Below, piece by piece: positions 18,719 to 25,238 of a stretch of DNA of 64,000 nt (positions within the stretch are counted from its first letter, which is position 1; every line of letters starts with the position of its first letter). The position numbers and the translations under genes were made by a program. Source of the stretch: Asticcacaulis solisilvae (GTDB taxonomy: Bacteria; Pseudomonadota; Alphaproteobacteria; Caulobacterales; Caulobacteraceae); contig NZ_JAGGMI010000013.1 of NCBI RefSeq assembly GCF_017875235.1, positions 1 through 64,000 of the forward strand, written 5' to 3'. The notes under the pieces were generated by a model. The model ran no database searches and was not told where the DNA came from. It saw nothing but the letters and a program-made list of their open reading frames with translations.

Positions 18719-19687
18719 CTATGCAGGGGCCGCGGTTTTCGTGCCGGCCTTGGGCTTTGCCGGGGTTTTCCGCACCATTTTCTGAGGCTTGGCCGGTGGC
18801 GGAAGGCCGTCGCGGGCATTGAGGTGCGCCAGTTCTGCCGTTACCGCCCCTTCCAGGGCGGCCATGCGACTGATGACGAACAGGGCTGGCGAGCCATCCT
18901 GGGTGGTGGTCAGTTTCAGGTCGTATTCCGGCAGCTGATTGCGCTCGACCACCTTGCGCAGCATGCGGTTGAACTCTTTCGGTGGGCTGTCGGACCCGGT
19001 CTTGGTGTGCAATACCTCGATACGGCACAGCCAGCCTTCGGGTTGCACACCGGCGTGCTTGCGGGCGATGCGGTAGAGCGAGCGTTCCAGCCCACCCGTG
19101 AGCAGGAAGTAGTCGCCGTGCATGGTCAGCAGCGAGCGGTCGCCGACAATGCCTTCATAAACCCAGTTCGACAGCGTCAGGGTCATGCCGCGCGGCTGGC
19201 CGGTCGCCTGGTCGATTTCCAGCGTCCAGCCGTCGAGCCAGCCGAACTGGGCCTCGGTCCGCCGGGTGGGCGCGCGCAAGGAGGTGCGGATGGAGGTGGT
19301 TTCGAGCCTCTGAAGCGCCGCCTGAAGCTCCTGATAGGCCTTGCCGCCGGTGTCGCGCTTGATGGCACGCAGCAGGTCGTACGTCGTCGTCCGCAGCGTC
19401 CGGGGCAGATCGTTCACACCCTGGCTCTTCATTCGCGCCAGGGCCGACGCCGCCCAAATGAGGATGTCGGCGTCCCAGATGGTCGCCATGCCGTAGGCCG
19501 GCATGGCTTCGACCTTGACCCAGACCTCGCCGTCGGGCGATTTGTATTCGATGGGCTTGAGCCGCTTGCGCTTCTGGAGCGAGAAGAACGGCCGTTCCAT
19601 GGTCTCGCGCTGATCCTTCAGCGACACATCGTGCAGCAGCGGGATAAACAGGTCGAGTTCGGCGTTCGGGTCGCGACGGCGGGTCAT
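18719..19687 (-). CDS. repA: Plasmid-type replication initiator (RPA family)
   Basis: The 322-residue protein resembles replication initiator protein A of alphaproteobacterial plasmids and secondary chromosomes. Recognisable stretches are D-L-F-I-P-L-L-H-D-V, R-P-F-F-S-L-Q-K-R-K-R-L-K-P-I and T-I-W-D-A-D-I-L-I-W-A-A-S. Winged-helix repeats follow, around residues 95-260, then a Pro/Lys-rich tail (P-A-K-P-Q-K-M-V-R-K). It should bind the iterons found directly after its stop codon and open the origin. There is no repC, so this is not a repABC replicon. Its upstream region holds paired hairpins that could control expression. GC content matches the neighbours, so the module is long resident. Confidence 0.85.
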   Translation of the reverse strand: MTRRRDPNAELDLFIPLLHDVSLKDQRETMERPFFSLQKRKRLKPIEYKSPDGEVWVKVEAMPAYGMATIWDADILIWAASALARMKSQGVNDLPRTLRTTTYDLLRAIKRDTGGKAYQELQAALQRLETTSIRTSLRAPTRRTEAQFGWLDGWTLEIDQATGQPRGMTLTLSNWVYEGIVGDRSLLTMHGDYFLLTGGLERSLYRIARKHAGVQPEGWLCRIEVLHTKTGSDSPPKEFNRMLRKVVERNQLPEYDLKLTTTQDGSPALFVISRMAALEGAVTAELAHLNARDGLPPPAKPQKMVRKTPAKPKAGTKTAAPA

Positions 19688-19737
19688 AACGCGTCAGCCT
19701 GTCATGATTCCTTCGCAGGCAGGAGTCAATTGTTGGG

Positions 19738-19749
19738 CGTGTGGACACG
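19738..19749. promoter_or_regulatory. CGTGTGGACACG inverted repeat upstream of repA
   Basis: Arms CGTGT and ACACG around GG lie 51 bases before the repA start, followed at once by a related GGTGTGTGGACGG. The same 12 bases recur at 21225-21236 in the region upstream of parA, and a near copy is at 21018-21028. A shared regulator or partition protein binding both promoters would explain this; that is inference. Confidence 0.6.
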
Positions 19750-19773
19750 TCCGGTGTGTGGACGGGTAGGTCT

Positions 19774-19794
19774 GCAGGGGTCGCGGACCCCTGC
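19774..19794. repeat. Left outer hairpin of a three-hairpin array
   Basis: GCAGGGGTC and GACCCCTGC pair perfectly over nine bases around a three-base loop. A matching nine-base, three-loop hairpin lies at 19903-19923, with a longer hairpin midway between the two. Outer hairpins share the GCAGG...CCTGC ends. Confidence 0.7.
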
Positions 19795-19822
19795 ACCCCG
19801 ACACTCGGTAGTGATTACTTGC

Positions 19823-19874
19823 TTCAATAACAAAAAGCCGGGCCCGAAAGATGGCCCGGCTTTTTGTTATTGAA
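19823..19874. terminator. Bidirectional terminator between the par genes and repA
   Basis: Two 22-base arms (19823-19844 and 19853-19874) pair perfectly around an eight-base loop. The core is AAAAAGCCGGGCC with GGCCCGGCTTTTT, giving a U-rich end in both directions. It should stop transcripts coming out of the parA/RHH operon before repA, keeping the two units separately controlled. Confidence 0.85.
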
Positions 19875-19902
19875 ACGATTAAACGCTGTCGCGTTCCGAG
19901 GT

Positions 19903-19923
19903 GCAGGAGGCCGTGCCTCCTGC
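19903..19923. repeat. Right outer hairpin of the three-hairpin array
   Basis: GCAGGAGGC and GCCTCCTGC pair over nine bases with a CGT loop, six bases from the stop end of the ribbon-helix-helix gene. It mirrors the hairpin at 19774-19794 around the central terminator. Confidence 0.7.
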
Positions 19924-19928
19924 AAGCC

Positions 19929-20285
19929 TTAACGTTCCCCCATCGGATGCTTCCCATATTTATGAAGAATGGCGTCGAGCCCCTCCCCTATCAGCGCCTG
20001 CACCGTCGTGTCGCGTTCGACCGCCAGCAGCTTGACGGCCTTTGCCATCTGCGGGCTGAAATAGCCGGCGATCATAGTCTTGCCGTCACGCGCCTTGGGC
20101 GCGGCATCGGCCACCGGCGGCGGCGCCACGACGGCGACGGGCTTCGGCTTGACGCGCGGCGCCTGGACGACAGTCGAGGGCTCGGGCGCGGCTTCGCGGG
20201 CGATGATGGCGGCGGGCTGGACCTGGGGACCGGCGACGGCGGCCAGGCGTTCAGCGAGACTCGGGCGGGCGTTGGACTTGCTCAT
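19929..20285 (-). CDS. Small ribbon-helix-helix protein, probable centromere-binding partner of ParA
   Basis: The 118-residue product has a disordered Pro/Ala/Val-rich N-terminal half and a C-terminal ribbon-helix-helix-like fold: a beta strand (K-T-M-I-A-G-Y-F) then two helices (Q-M-A-K-A-V-K-L-L-A-V and T-T-V-Q-A-L-I-G-E-G-L-D-A-I-L). In type Ib partition systems a short ParA is followed by such a small DNA-binding protein, replacing ParB. Its start overlaps the ParA stop (ATGA). It probably binds repeats upstream of parA and represses the operon; this is inferred from the family plan. Confidence 0.75.
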   Translation of the reverse strand: MSKSNARPSLAERLAAVAGPQVQPAAIIAREAAPEPSTVVQAPRVKPKPVAVVAPPPVADAAPKARDGKTMIAGYFSPQMAKAVKLLAVERDTTVQALIGEGLDAILHKYGKHPMGER

Positions 20286-20974
20286 GCGGCACCTTTAAGC
20301 GGCTCGTTCGTAACTTTTTGTGGAGTGGTTGGCATGTCCAGGCGTCCACACACCCACGTGTAGAGCTTCTGGACCTCATCGGCGGCCTTGCCGGCCGGCT
20401 CGAATTCGGCCGCCGTCTGGCCGTTGATGACGGCGTGACGCAACGCTGCGCGGTCGACCAGACACACCGGCGCGATGTTCAGGTTGAGCGAATGGATGAC
20501 TGTCGCCACCTCTTCGATCAGGGCATTGGCGCGCGCCGGCACGGCATTCAGCAGCACGCTGGCGGGCTTCTGGGCGACGCGGACCAGCTCGGCCGTGGTC
20601 TTGATGGCGTGCAGATCGAAGGCCGAGGCGCGCGTCGGAATCAGCACCAGGTCGGCGATCTTGGCCGCGGCGACGGCGGCGGAATCGGCAGCCGGCGGTG
20701 AATCAAGGATCACCAGGTCGACCCCCATCTTGTCGGCTTCCTTGATCGTGGCGGCCAGACGGGCATGAGGTGCTGCGACCACGACCGGATTTTCGGCGGC
20801 GCCCTCCCCGCTTCCGGCGTTGCGCCAGTCCGACCACTGCGCGGCCGTGGCTTGCGGATCGAGGTCGATAATGGCGACGCTGTAACCGGCGGAGGCCGCG
20901 GCGACGGCGATGTGAACGGCGATGGTCGTCTTGCCGACGCCGCCCTTCTGCGAAACAATAGCCAGTGTTTTCAT
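20282..20974 (-). CDS. parA: ParA-type partition ATPase (short, type Ib)
   Basis: The 230-residue ATPase moves plasmid or chromid copies apart by patterned binding to the nucleoid. I start it at M-K-T-L-A-I-V-S-Q-K-G-G-V-G-K-T-T (20974). The deviant Walker A with signature lysine is at once visible, then D-L-D-P-Q-A-T-A-A-Q-W-S-D-W-R and the Walker B stretch L-V-I-L-D-S-P-P-A-A-D-S. It has no N-terminal helix-turn-helix, so it is the short type Ib kind rather than the type Ia or chromosomal type. The partner follows with an ATGA overlap. It is divergent from a 600-base repeat-rich region. Confidence 0.88.
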   Translation of the reverse strand: MKTLAIVSQKGGVGKTTIAVHIAVAAASAGYSVAIIDLDPQATAAQWSDWRNAGSGEGAAENPVVVAAPHARLAATIKEADKMGVDLVILDSPPAADSAAVAAAKIADLVLIPTRASAFDLHAIKTTAELVRVAQKPASVLLNAVPARANALIEEVATVIHSLNLNIAPVCLVDRAALRHAVINGQTAAEFEPAGKAADEVQKLYTWVCGRLDMPTTPQKVTNEPLKGAA

Positions 20975-21627
20975 AGGCTTACTACCTTCCAACTGCCGGA
21001 CCCGAGGACCGTTCAAGGTGTGGACACGCCAAAACGTAAAGGACTATGCCTAACGCATTGTTAAGATGCGGACGCATTGACCCGCCAATATGTGGATAAT
21101 CCTGCCCGCCCGCGCGCCCGCCTTCCTGCAAGCCGGCGGGTGGAAAATCCTGCGCGCGGCCATGCGGAGCTGACGACGGATCGTCACACCAACATGTGGG
21201 CATGCCCTCGCCTCGTCATCGCGGCGTGTGGACACGTCTGTCTGTTGACCGGCACGCCAGCCGACGTGCGGCCCTGCGGGCATATGGACCTGTCCCTGTG
21301 CGCGCCTGTCCTCGCGTCCGGTATCCGACACTTCTACATGCGGATGGGTCGAAACGCCGGAAAGGGGGCGGGCGGGCAGGTGGTTACGCTGACAGGTGGA
21401 TAGGCCGGCTTGCGGACATGCATGCATCCGCGACACGAAGACACGCCGTCGTCCCGGCACGCGGACGAATGGGCAGGACTACAGGTGGGCTGATTGGGTT
21501 AACCAAGGGTTAAGGAGCCGCGTGGCGGATCCGGCCAGCAAGGGGAGGGGGCACTTGCGTGACTGAAGCTTAAGTGTTTCAAATGTGAAAATTTGCGCCG
21601 TCTGGCGCTTTGACTTGCGGAAACCTG
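20975..21627. other. Gene-free, repeat-rich region upstream of parA, candidate centromere
   Basis: About 650 bases without a gene I can support. It is filled with short inverted repeats having a GG(A/G) centre: GTGTGGACACG (21018-21028), ATGCGGACGCAT (21066-21077), CATGTGGGCATG (21193-21204), CGTGTGGACACG (21225-21236), CATATGGACCTG (21281-21292), CATGCGGATGGG (21337-21348), TGCGGACATGCATG then CATCCGC (21411-21431), and CACGCGGACGAA (21458-21469). Type Ib systems carry their centromere as repeats in front of parA, so this fits. The ParA promoter must lie at its left end. Confidence 0.6.
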
Positions 21628-22323
21628 ATGCGGCGTACCCACGGAATGAGCCTGACCTTCGGGTTGCTGGAAACCCTCGGACAATCCATTGTCGCGGGTG
21701 AGTACGACAATTCGCCGTTTCCGACCGAAGCCGAGCTGGCGGTTAGATATTCGGCCAGTCGCACCGTGGCGCGCGAAGCCGTCAAGATGCTGGCGGCCAA
21801 GGGGCTTCTGACTTCGCGCCCGCGCCAGGGCACGCGTGTCGAGCCGGTGACGCACTGGAACCTGCTGGATCCTGACGTCACGCGATGGATGACCGAGCGC
21901 CCGTTCACTTCGAAAGTCTATCGCGACTATACCGAGGTACGGCTGGCCATCGAGCCGATCGCGGCATTGCTGGCGGCGAAGAGGGCCTCCCAGGCGGACC
22001 TGCGCGCCATCCGCAGCGCGCTTCAGACCATGGCGGATCAGGCCCATCACCACGACCTGGCCTTGCTGGCCGATATCGACTTCCACGTCGCCATATTGAA
22101 GGCGTCGGGCAATCCGTTCCTGATCCAGCTCAAGGAACTGATCCATACTGCGCTGACCATTTCGATCGGGCTGACCAACCGGATCGCTGGCCATACCGCT
22201 GATATCGGCGATCATGCCGCCGTGCTGACGGCGATCGAACGTGGCGACAGCGGTGCAGCCGAGACAGCCATGCGGCATCTTATTTCCGAATCTCTGGAAT
22301 TTATCGACTCGATGCCAGAGTAG
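21628..22323 (+). CDS. GntR-family regulator with FCD domain
   Basis: A regulator of about 231 residues of the FadR/GntR subfamily. The N-terminal winged helix is clear (F-P-T-E-A-E-L-A-V-R-Y-S-A-S-R-T-V-A-R-E-A-V), with the wing R-P-R-Q-G-T-R-V. The C-terminal all-helical FCD ligand domain has the metal/effector residues in D-I-D-F-H-V-A-I-L and H-A-A-V-L-T-A-I-E-R-G-D. Such proteins commonly sense sugar acids or organic acids. It lies 136 bases before the Gfo/Idh/MocA oxidoreductase in the same direction and could control it, but the palindrome in front of that gene looks LacI-type. I chose M-R-R-T-H-G; two other nearby ATGs are possible. Confidence 0.85.
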   Translation: MRRTHGMSLTFGLLETLGQSIVAGEYDNSPFPTEAELAVRYSASRTVAREAVKMLAAKGLLTSRPRQGTRVEPVTHWNLLDPDVTRWMTERPFTSKVYRDYTEVRLAIEPIAALLAAKRASQADLRAIRSALQTMADQAHHHDLALLADIDFHVAILKASGNPFLIQLKELIHTALTISIGLTNRIAGHTADIGDHAAVLTAIERGDSGAAETAMRHLISESLEFIDSMPE

Positions 22324-22358
22324 GATTTGGGCCGGACTGAAAGGGCAGGGGAGGGGAA

Positions 22359-22409
22359 AAGACGGCCTGTCCGCGTGTCCTGCACGAAGACGTGTCCACA
22401 TGCCGTCTT
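22359..22409. repeat. Inverted repeat after the GntR gene
   Basis: AAGACGGC at 22359-22366 pairs with GCCGTCTT at 22402-22409. The enclosed stretch holds CGTGTCCACATG (22391-22402), the reverse complement of the GGAC-centred repeat found around parA. It could be a weak terminator or an outlying partition site. Confidence 0.4.
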
Positions 22410-22420
22410 GCCTGCATGTG

Positions 22421-22434
22421 TGATAGCGCTATCA
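22421..22434. promoter_or_regulatory. TGATAGCGCTATCA palindrome, LacI-type operator
   Basis: A perfect 14-base palindrome with the central CG typical of LacI-family operators. It lies 26 bases before the start codon of the oxidoreductase gene, in a position to block its promoter or early transcription. No LacI gene is adjacent; the only one in the window is at 49585. Confidence 0.7.
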
Positions 22435-22459
22435 TGTGGCAAACAATATGGAGGGAATG

Positions 22460-23569
22460 ATGAGCCAGTTCGATATCAGCCGCCGCGGCCTGCTTATGGC
22501 CGCCGGCGCCATGCCGTTTGTGGGATCGGCTTGCGCCGCCACGCCATCGGACAAGCCGGCGCGCTGGGCCATGGTGGGCCTGGGCTCGTTTGCCGTGGGT
22601 CAGATCATGCCCACCTTCGCGCACACGAAACACTCGAAAATGACTGCCTTCGTCTCCGGCACGCCGTCGAAGCTGCAGGAGCAGGGCGCCAAGTACGGCG
22701 TCACTCACCACTACAGCTACGACAATTTCGATGACATTGCCGGGAACGCCGAAATCGACTGCGTCTACATCCTGCTGCCGCCGGGCCTGCACGCCGAATA
22801 CACCATCCGTGCGCTCAAGGCCGGCAAGCACGTCCTGTGCGAAAAGCCGATGGCGTCGACCGCCGCCGAATGCGAGGCCATGGTCGCGGCCGCCAAGGCG
22901 GCCAATCGCCAGTTGGGCGTCGGCTACCGCGTCCATTTCGAGCCGAACAATGTCGAGGCCCTGAAGCGCTTCAAGGCCGGCGAGGTCGGTGCGCTGAAGC
23001 ACGTGTCGGGGAAGGCGGGCTTTGAGATCAATCCGAACTACGGTCCGCACAAATGGCGCCTGGACAAGGAGATCGGGGGAGGGGGCTCGATGTACGATAT
23101 CGGCATCTATGCCCTGAATGGCGGGCTGATGTTCGTCGATGAGGCGCCCCAAAGCGTCTCGGCCGTCTATACCTACGACAGGAACGACCCGCGCTTTGCC
23201 GAGGTCGAGGGCGGCGTCGACTGGAAGATCAACTTCGCATCGGGTCTGAAGGTTGAAGGCCAGTCCTTCTATACCGGCTCATATGTCACGCGGCAGGTCG
23301 TGGACGGCGCGGGAGGACAGATCGTGCTCGACCCGGCTTCATCCTATGACGGCGTGAAAGCAAGCCTCCAGAAGGCTGGTGCTGCCTCCCAGGCCATATC
23401 CGCGGGCGAGTCTCGCCAGCAGTTCGCCGCTCAGATCGATGGCTTCTCGCTGGCGGCGCTCGGCAATACCCCGCACCGGACGCCGGGCGAGATGGGCTGG
23501 CGCGACCTGCGGCTGATCGAGGCTATCTACCGCAGCGCGGACAATGGCGGGCAGACGGTGAAAGTTTAA
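22460..23569 (+). CDS. Gfo/Idh/MocA oxidoreductase with Tat signal (glucose-fructose oxidoreductase-like)
   Basis: The 369-residue NAD(P)-dependent sugar oxidoreductase is probably periplasmic. A twin-arginine signal opens it (S-R-R-G-L-L-M-A-A-G-A), as in glucose-fructose oxidoreductase. The Rossmann part reads W-A-M-V-G-L-G-S-F-A-V-G-Q-I, and the family lysine is in C-E-K-P-M-A. The C-terminal beta-sheet domain has Y-D-I-G-I-Y-A-L-N, with the catalytic Asp and Tyr region. I start it at 22460, five bases after GGAGG; the ATG at 22457 is too close. The substrate is likely a sugar or sugar lactone. It lies between a GntR regulator and a repeat element. Confidence 0.88.
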   Translation: MSQFDISRRGLLMAAGAMPFVGSACAATPSDKPARWAMVGLGSFAVGQIMPTFAHTKHSKMTAFVSGTPSKLQEQGAKYGVTHHYSYDNFDDIAGNAEIDCVYILLPPGLHAEYTIRALKAGKHVLCEKPMASTAAECEAMVAAAKAANRQLGVGYRVHFEPNNVEALKRFKAGEVGALKHVSGKAGFEINPNYGPHKWRLDKEIGGGGSMYDIGIYALNGGLMFVDEAPQSVSAVYTYDRNDPRFAEVEGGVDWKINFASGLKVEGQSFYTGSYVTRQVVDGAGGQIVLDPASSYDGVKASLQKAGAASQAISAGESRQQFAAQIDGFSLAALGNTPHRTPGEMGWRDLRLIEAIYRSADNGGQTVKV

Positions 23570-23580
23570 CCCGTCTAAGG

Positions 23581-23748
23581 CCCCCTTCCGTCGCGGCGCA
23601 AACGCCGCGCCACCTTCCCGTGAACGGGGAAGGAATACAAATCATTGAGATAGCTGTTTTTACTGGAAATTGTTGGTTAGCCTCTAACAAGTCTTCCTTC
23701 CCCGTTCACGGGGAAGGTGGCATTTGCGAAGCAAATGACGGAAGGGGG
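23581..23748. repeat. Long intergenic inverted-repeat element
   Basis: The two ends are inverted copies: CCCCCTTCCGTC (23581-23592) matches GACGGAAGGGGG (23737-23748). The inner arms GCCACCTTCCC...GGGGAAGG (23609-23633) match CCTTCCCC...GGGAAGGTGGC (23696-23721). A small stem CATTTGC-GAA-GCAAATG is nested in the right arm. The middle about 60 bases are AT-rich. It has no gene and looks like a mobile-derived or RNA-folding intergenic element. Related CCCTCTCCCC/GGGGAGAGGG palindromes occur at 40087 and 58330. It could also end transcription of both flanking convergent genes. Confidence 0.75.
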
Positions 23749-23768
23749 ATACCGTCAGCATAGCGAGG

Positions 23769-24887
23769 TCACTGCGTCCCCGTTAGTTCCTTGATAATCT
23801 CGATTTCCCTTTGGCGGTAGGGTGTGCCGTCGGCGCGGAACAGGTCGTGGAACCACACGACCGGCTCGCGGTCGGTGTAAGGGTGGGCATAGGAATCCCA
23901 CGGAAAGCGCGTCTGCGTCTTGCCGTCGACCAGGCCCCAATTGTACATGGCGACCTTGTAGCGTTTGGCAACGGGCAGGATCGTATCCACGGTCGATCCG
24001 GCGCTGCGGGCCAGATATTCCGTGCACCAGATCGGCCGGCCATATCTCTGCAACTCCTTGATCCGGCGTTCGAAGTCCTCGGGCCAGCTGTAATTGTGGA
24101 AACTGACGATATCGGACCGGCTCAACTGCACCTTCTGGATGACATTGAGTTTCTCGAACCCGTCCGGTGACCAGTCGCCGCCGTCATAGACACCGCTGAT
24201 CAGGGGCTGGGTCGGGTCGGCCGACTGCGCCCAATCGAAGACTTTGGGCAGCAGGGCGGCCACCAGGGCGCCGGCACCGGCGGTGTGTATCGTATCTGCG
24301 CCACCGTCCTCGTGGGGTTCGTTCCAGACGTCCCAGCCAATGACGCGCTCGTCCCTGGCGAATGTGCCCACCACGCCCTTCACATAGGCTTCGAGGGCCG
24401 GATAGGTGGCCTTGTCCTTCAGACGGTCGATCCCGGGCCCCTGGACCCAGCCGGGATTATGCAGGCCGGGGCGGGGGAGGGGCTGTTTGCCCAGCTTCGG
24501 ATGCGCGTCCCAGCACGAGTCGAACAGGACGAACAGGGTCTTGATCCTGCGCCTCTCGGCTATGTCGAGATAGGTCCGGATGCGCTGCTCATAACCTTTC
24601 GGATCAGCTTCCCAAAGCATATCATGAAGATAGACGCGCATGACGCTCAGGCCCGCCTTTTCAGCATAGCCCAGCTCGCGGTCGATAAGGGCCGGATTGA
24701 AGCTGTCAGCCTGCCACATCTCCAGCTGGTTTATGGCGTCACTGGGGACGAAGTTGCTGCCGACCTGCCACGGCTGTTGCGCATACCAGGCGTTGGCCTG
24801 CGCAGGCGTCCATTGCGGCCGTGCTTCGCCGGTGACAGGAATGAGTCCCAGTAAGGCGACGATGGCCGTGAAAGCAGGAATGCGCAT
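23769..24887 (-). CDS. Secreted glycoside hydrolase, family 5-like
   Basis: The 372-residue enzyme has a Sec signal (M-R-I-P-A-F-T-A-I-V-A-L-L-G-L, cleavage near G-E-A-R). The TIM-barrel carries the two clan A glutamates: acid/base in W-D-V-W-N-E-P-H-E-D and nucleophile in I-W-C-T-E-Y-L-A-R. Other barrel hallmarks are V-M-R-V-Y-L-H-D and V-S-F-H-N-Y-S-W. Related proteins are annotated as 1,4-beta-xylanase or cellulase-like; the exact substrate cannot be assigned. The start at 24887 leaves the upstream in-frame 20 codons out, since the signal peptide begins there. It ends inside the neighbourhood of the intergenic repeat element and is convergent with the oxidoreductase gene. Confidence 0.82.
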   Translation of the reverse strand: MRIPAFTAIVALLGLIPVTGEARPQWTPAQANAWYAQQPWQVGSNFVPSDAINQLEMWQADSFNPALIDRELGYAEKAGLSVMRVYLHDMLWEADPKGYEQRIRTYLDIAERRRIKTLFVLFDSCWDAHPKLGKQPLPRPGLHNPGWVQGPGIDRLKDKATYPALEAYVKGVVGTFARDERVIGWDVWNEPHEDGGADTIHTAGAGALVAALLPKVFDWAQSADPTQPLISGVYDGGDWSPDGFEKLNVIQKVQLSRSDIVSFHNYSWPEDFERRIKELQRYGRPIWCTEYLARSAGSTVDTILPVAKRYKVAMYNWGLVDGKTQTRFPWDSYAHPYTDREPVVWFHDLFRADGTPYRQREIEIIKELTGTQ

Positions 24888-24961
24888 GGTGTTTCCGCCT
24901 GTGCTTTTTATTGAACCCAGCACATACTGAAACCGCGCACGCGTCAATGATGGAGGCTTTG

Positions 24962-25135
24962 GTGTCGGAAACGAAAGAAGTCATGGCGGCTCGGCTCGCC
25001 CTGCAGACCCGCAATGCGTCCATTCGCATGAGCGCGCGCATTACGCCGGCGGGACTTCTGGCCGTCGGCGGGCTGGTGGGAATGATCCTGCTGGCGACGG
25101 CCGTCCTGGTCCGGGCGTCACGCGCGCGGCGCTAA
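24962..25135 (+). CDS. Small single-pass membrane protein, unknown
   Basis: A 57-residue frame starting at GTG (24962) with GGAGG five bases upstream. An amphipathic N-terminal half (E-T-K-E-V-M-A-A-R-L-A-L-Q-T-R) leads into one membrane helix (A-G-L-L-A-V-G-G-L-V-G-M-I-L-L-A-T-A-V-L-V), with a basic tail R-A-S-R-A-R-R. It is divergent from the glycosidase gene. The good ribosome site and membrane helix make it plausible, but I recognise no family. Confidence 0.5.
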   Translation: MSETKEVMAARLALQTRNASIRMSARITPAGLLAVGGLVGMILLATAVLVRASRARR

Positions 25136-25205
25136 TCCTGGATCAGGATGCGTTTAAGTCGAACCACCATCATGCTCCAGGCTTTTGTTTTACCGCGATA
25201 TTTAG

Positions 25206-25229
25206 CCAAAACCGCTGCGCACTTTTTGG
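25206..25229 (+). repeat. Interspersed intergenic repeat, copy A
   Basis: Arms CCAAAA and TTTTTGG flank a GC-rich CCGCTGCGCAC centre. The following CATATCGCTTTAG and preceding TTTAG also match copy B. Copies B and C are at 36518-36542 and 55763-55787. It stands just after the c-di-GMP gene's stop codon (minus strand). Confidence 0.75.
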
Positions 25230-25238
25230 CATATCGCT

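Noticed and set aside
18719-20974. repABC replication operon
   Set aside because: There is no repC, the ParA is the short type without a helix-turn-helix, and its partner is a ribbon-helix-helix protein, not ParB.
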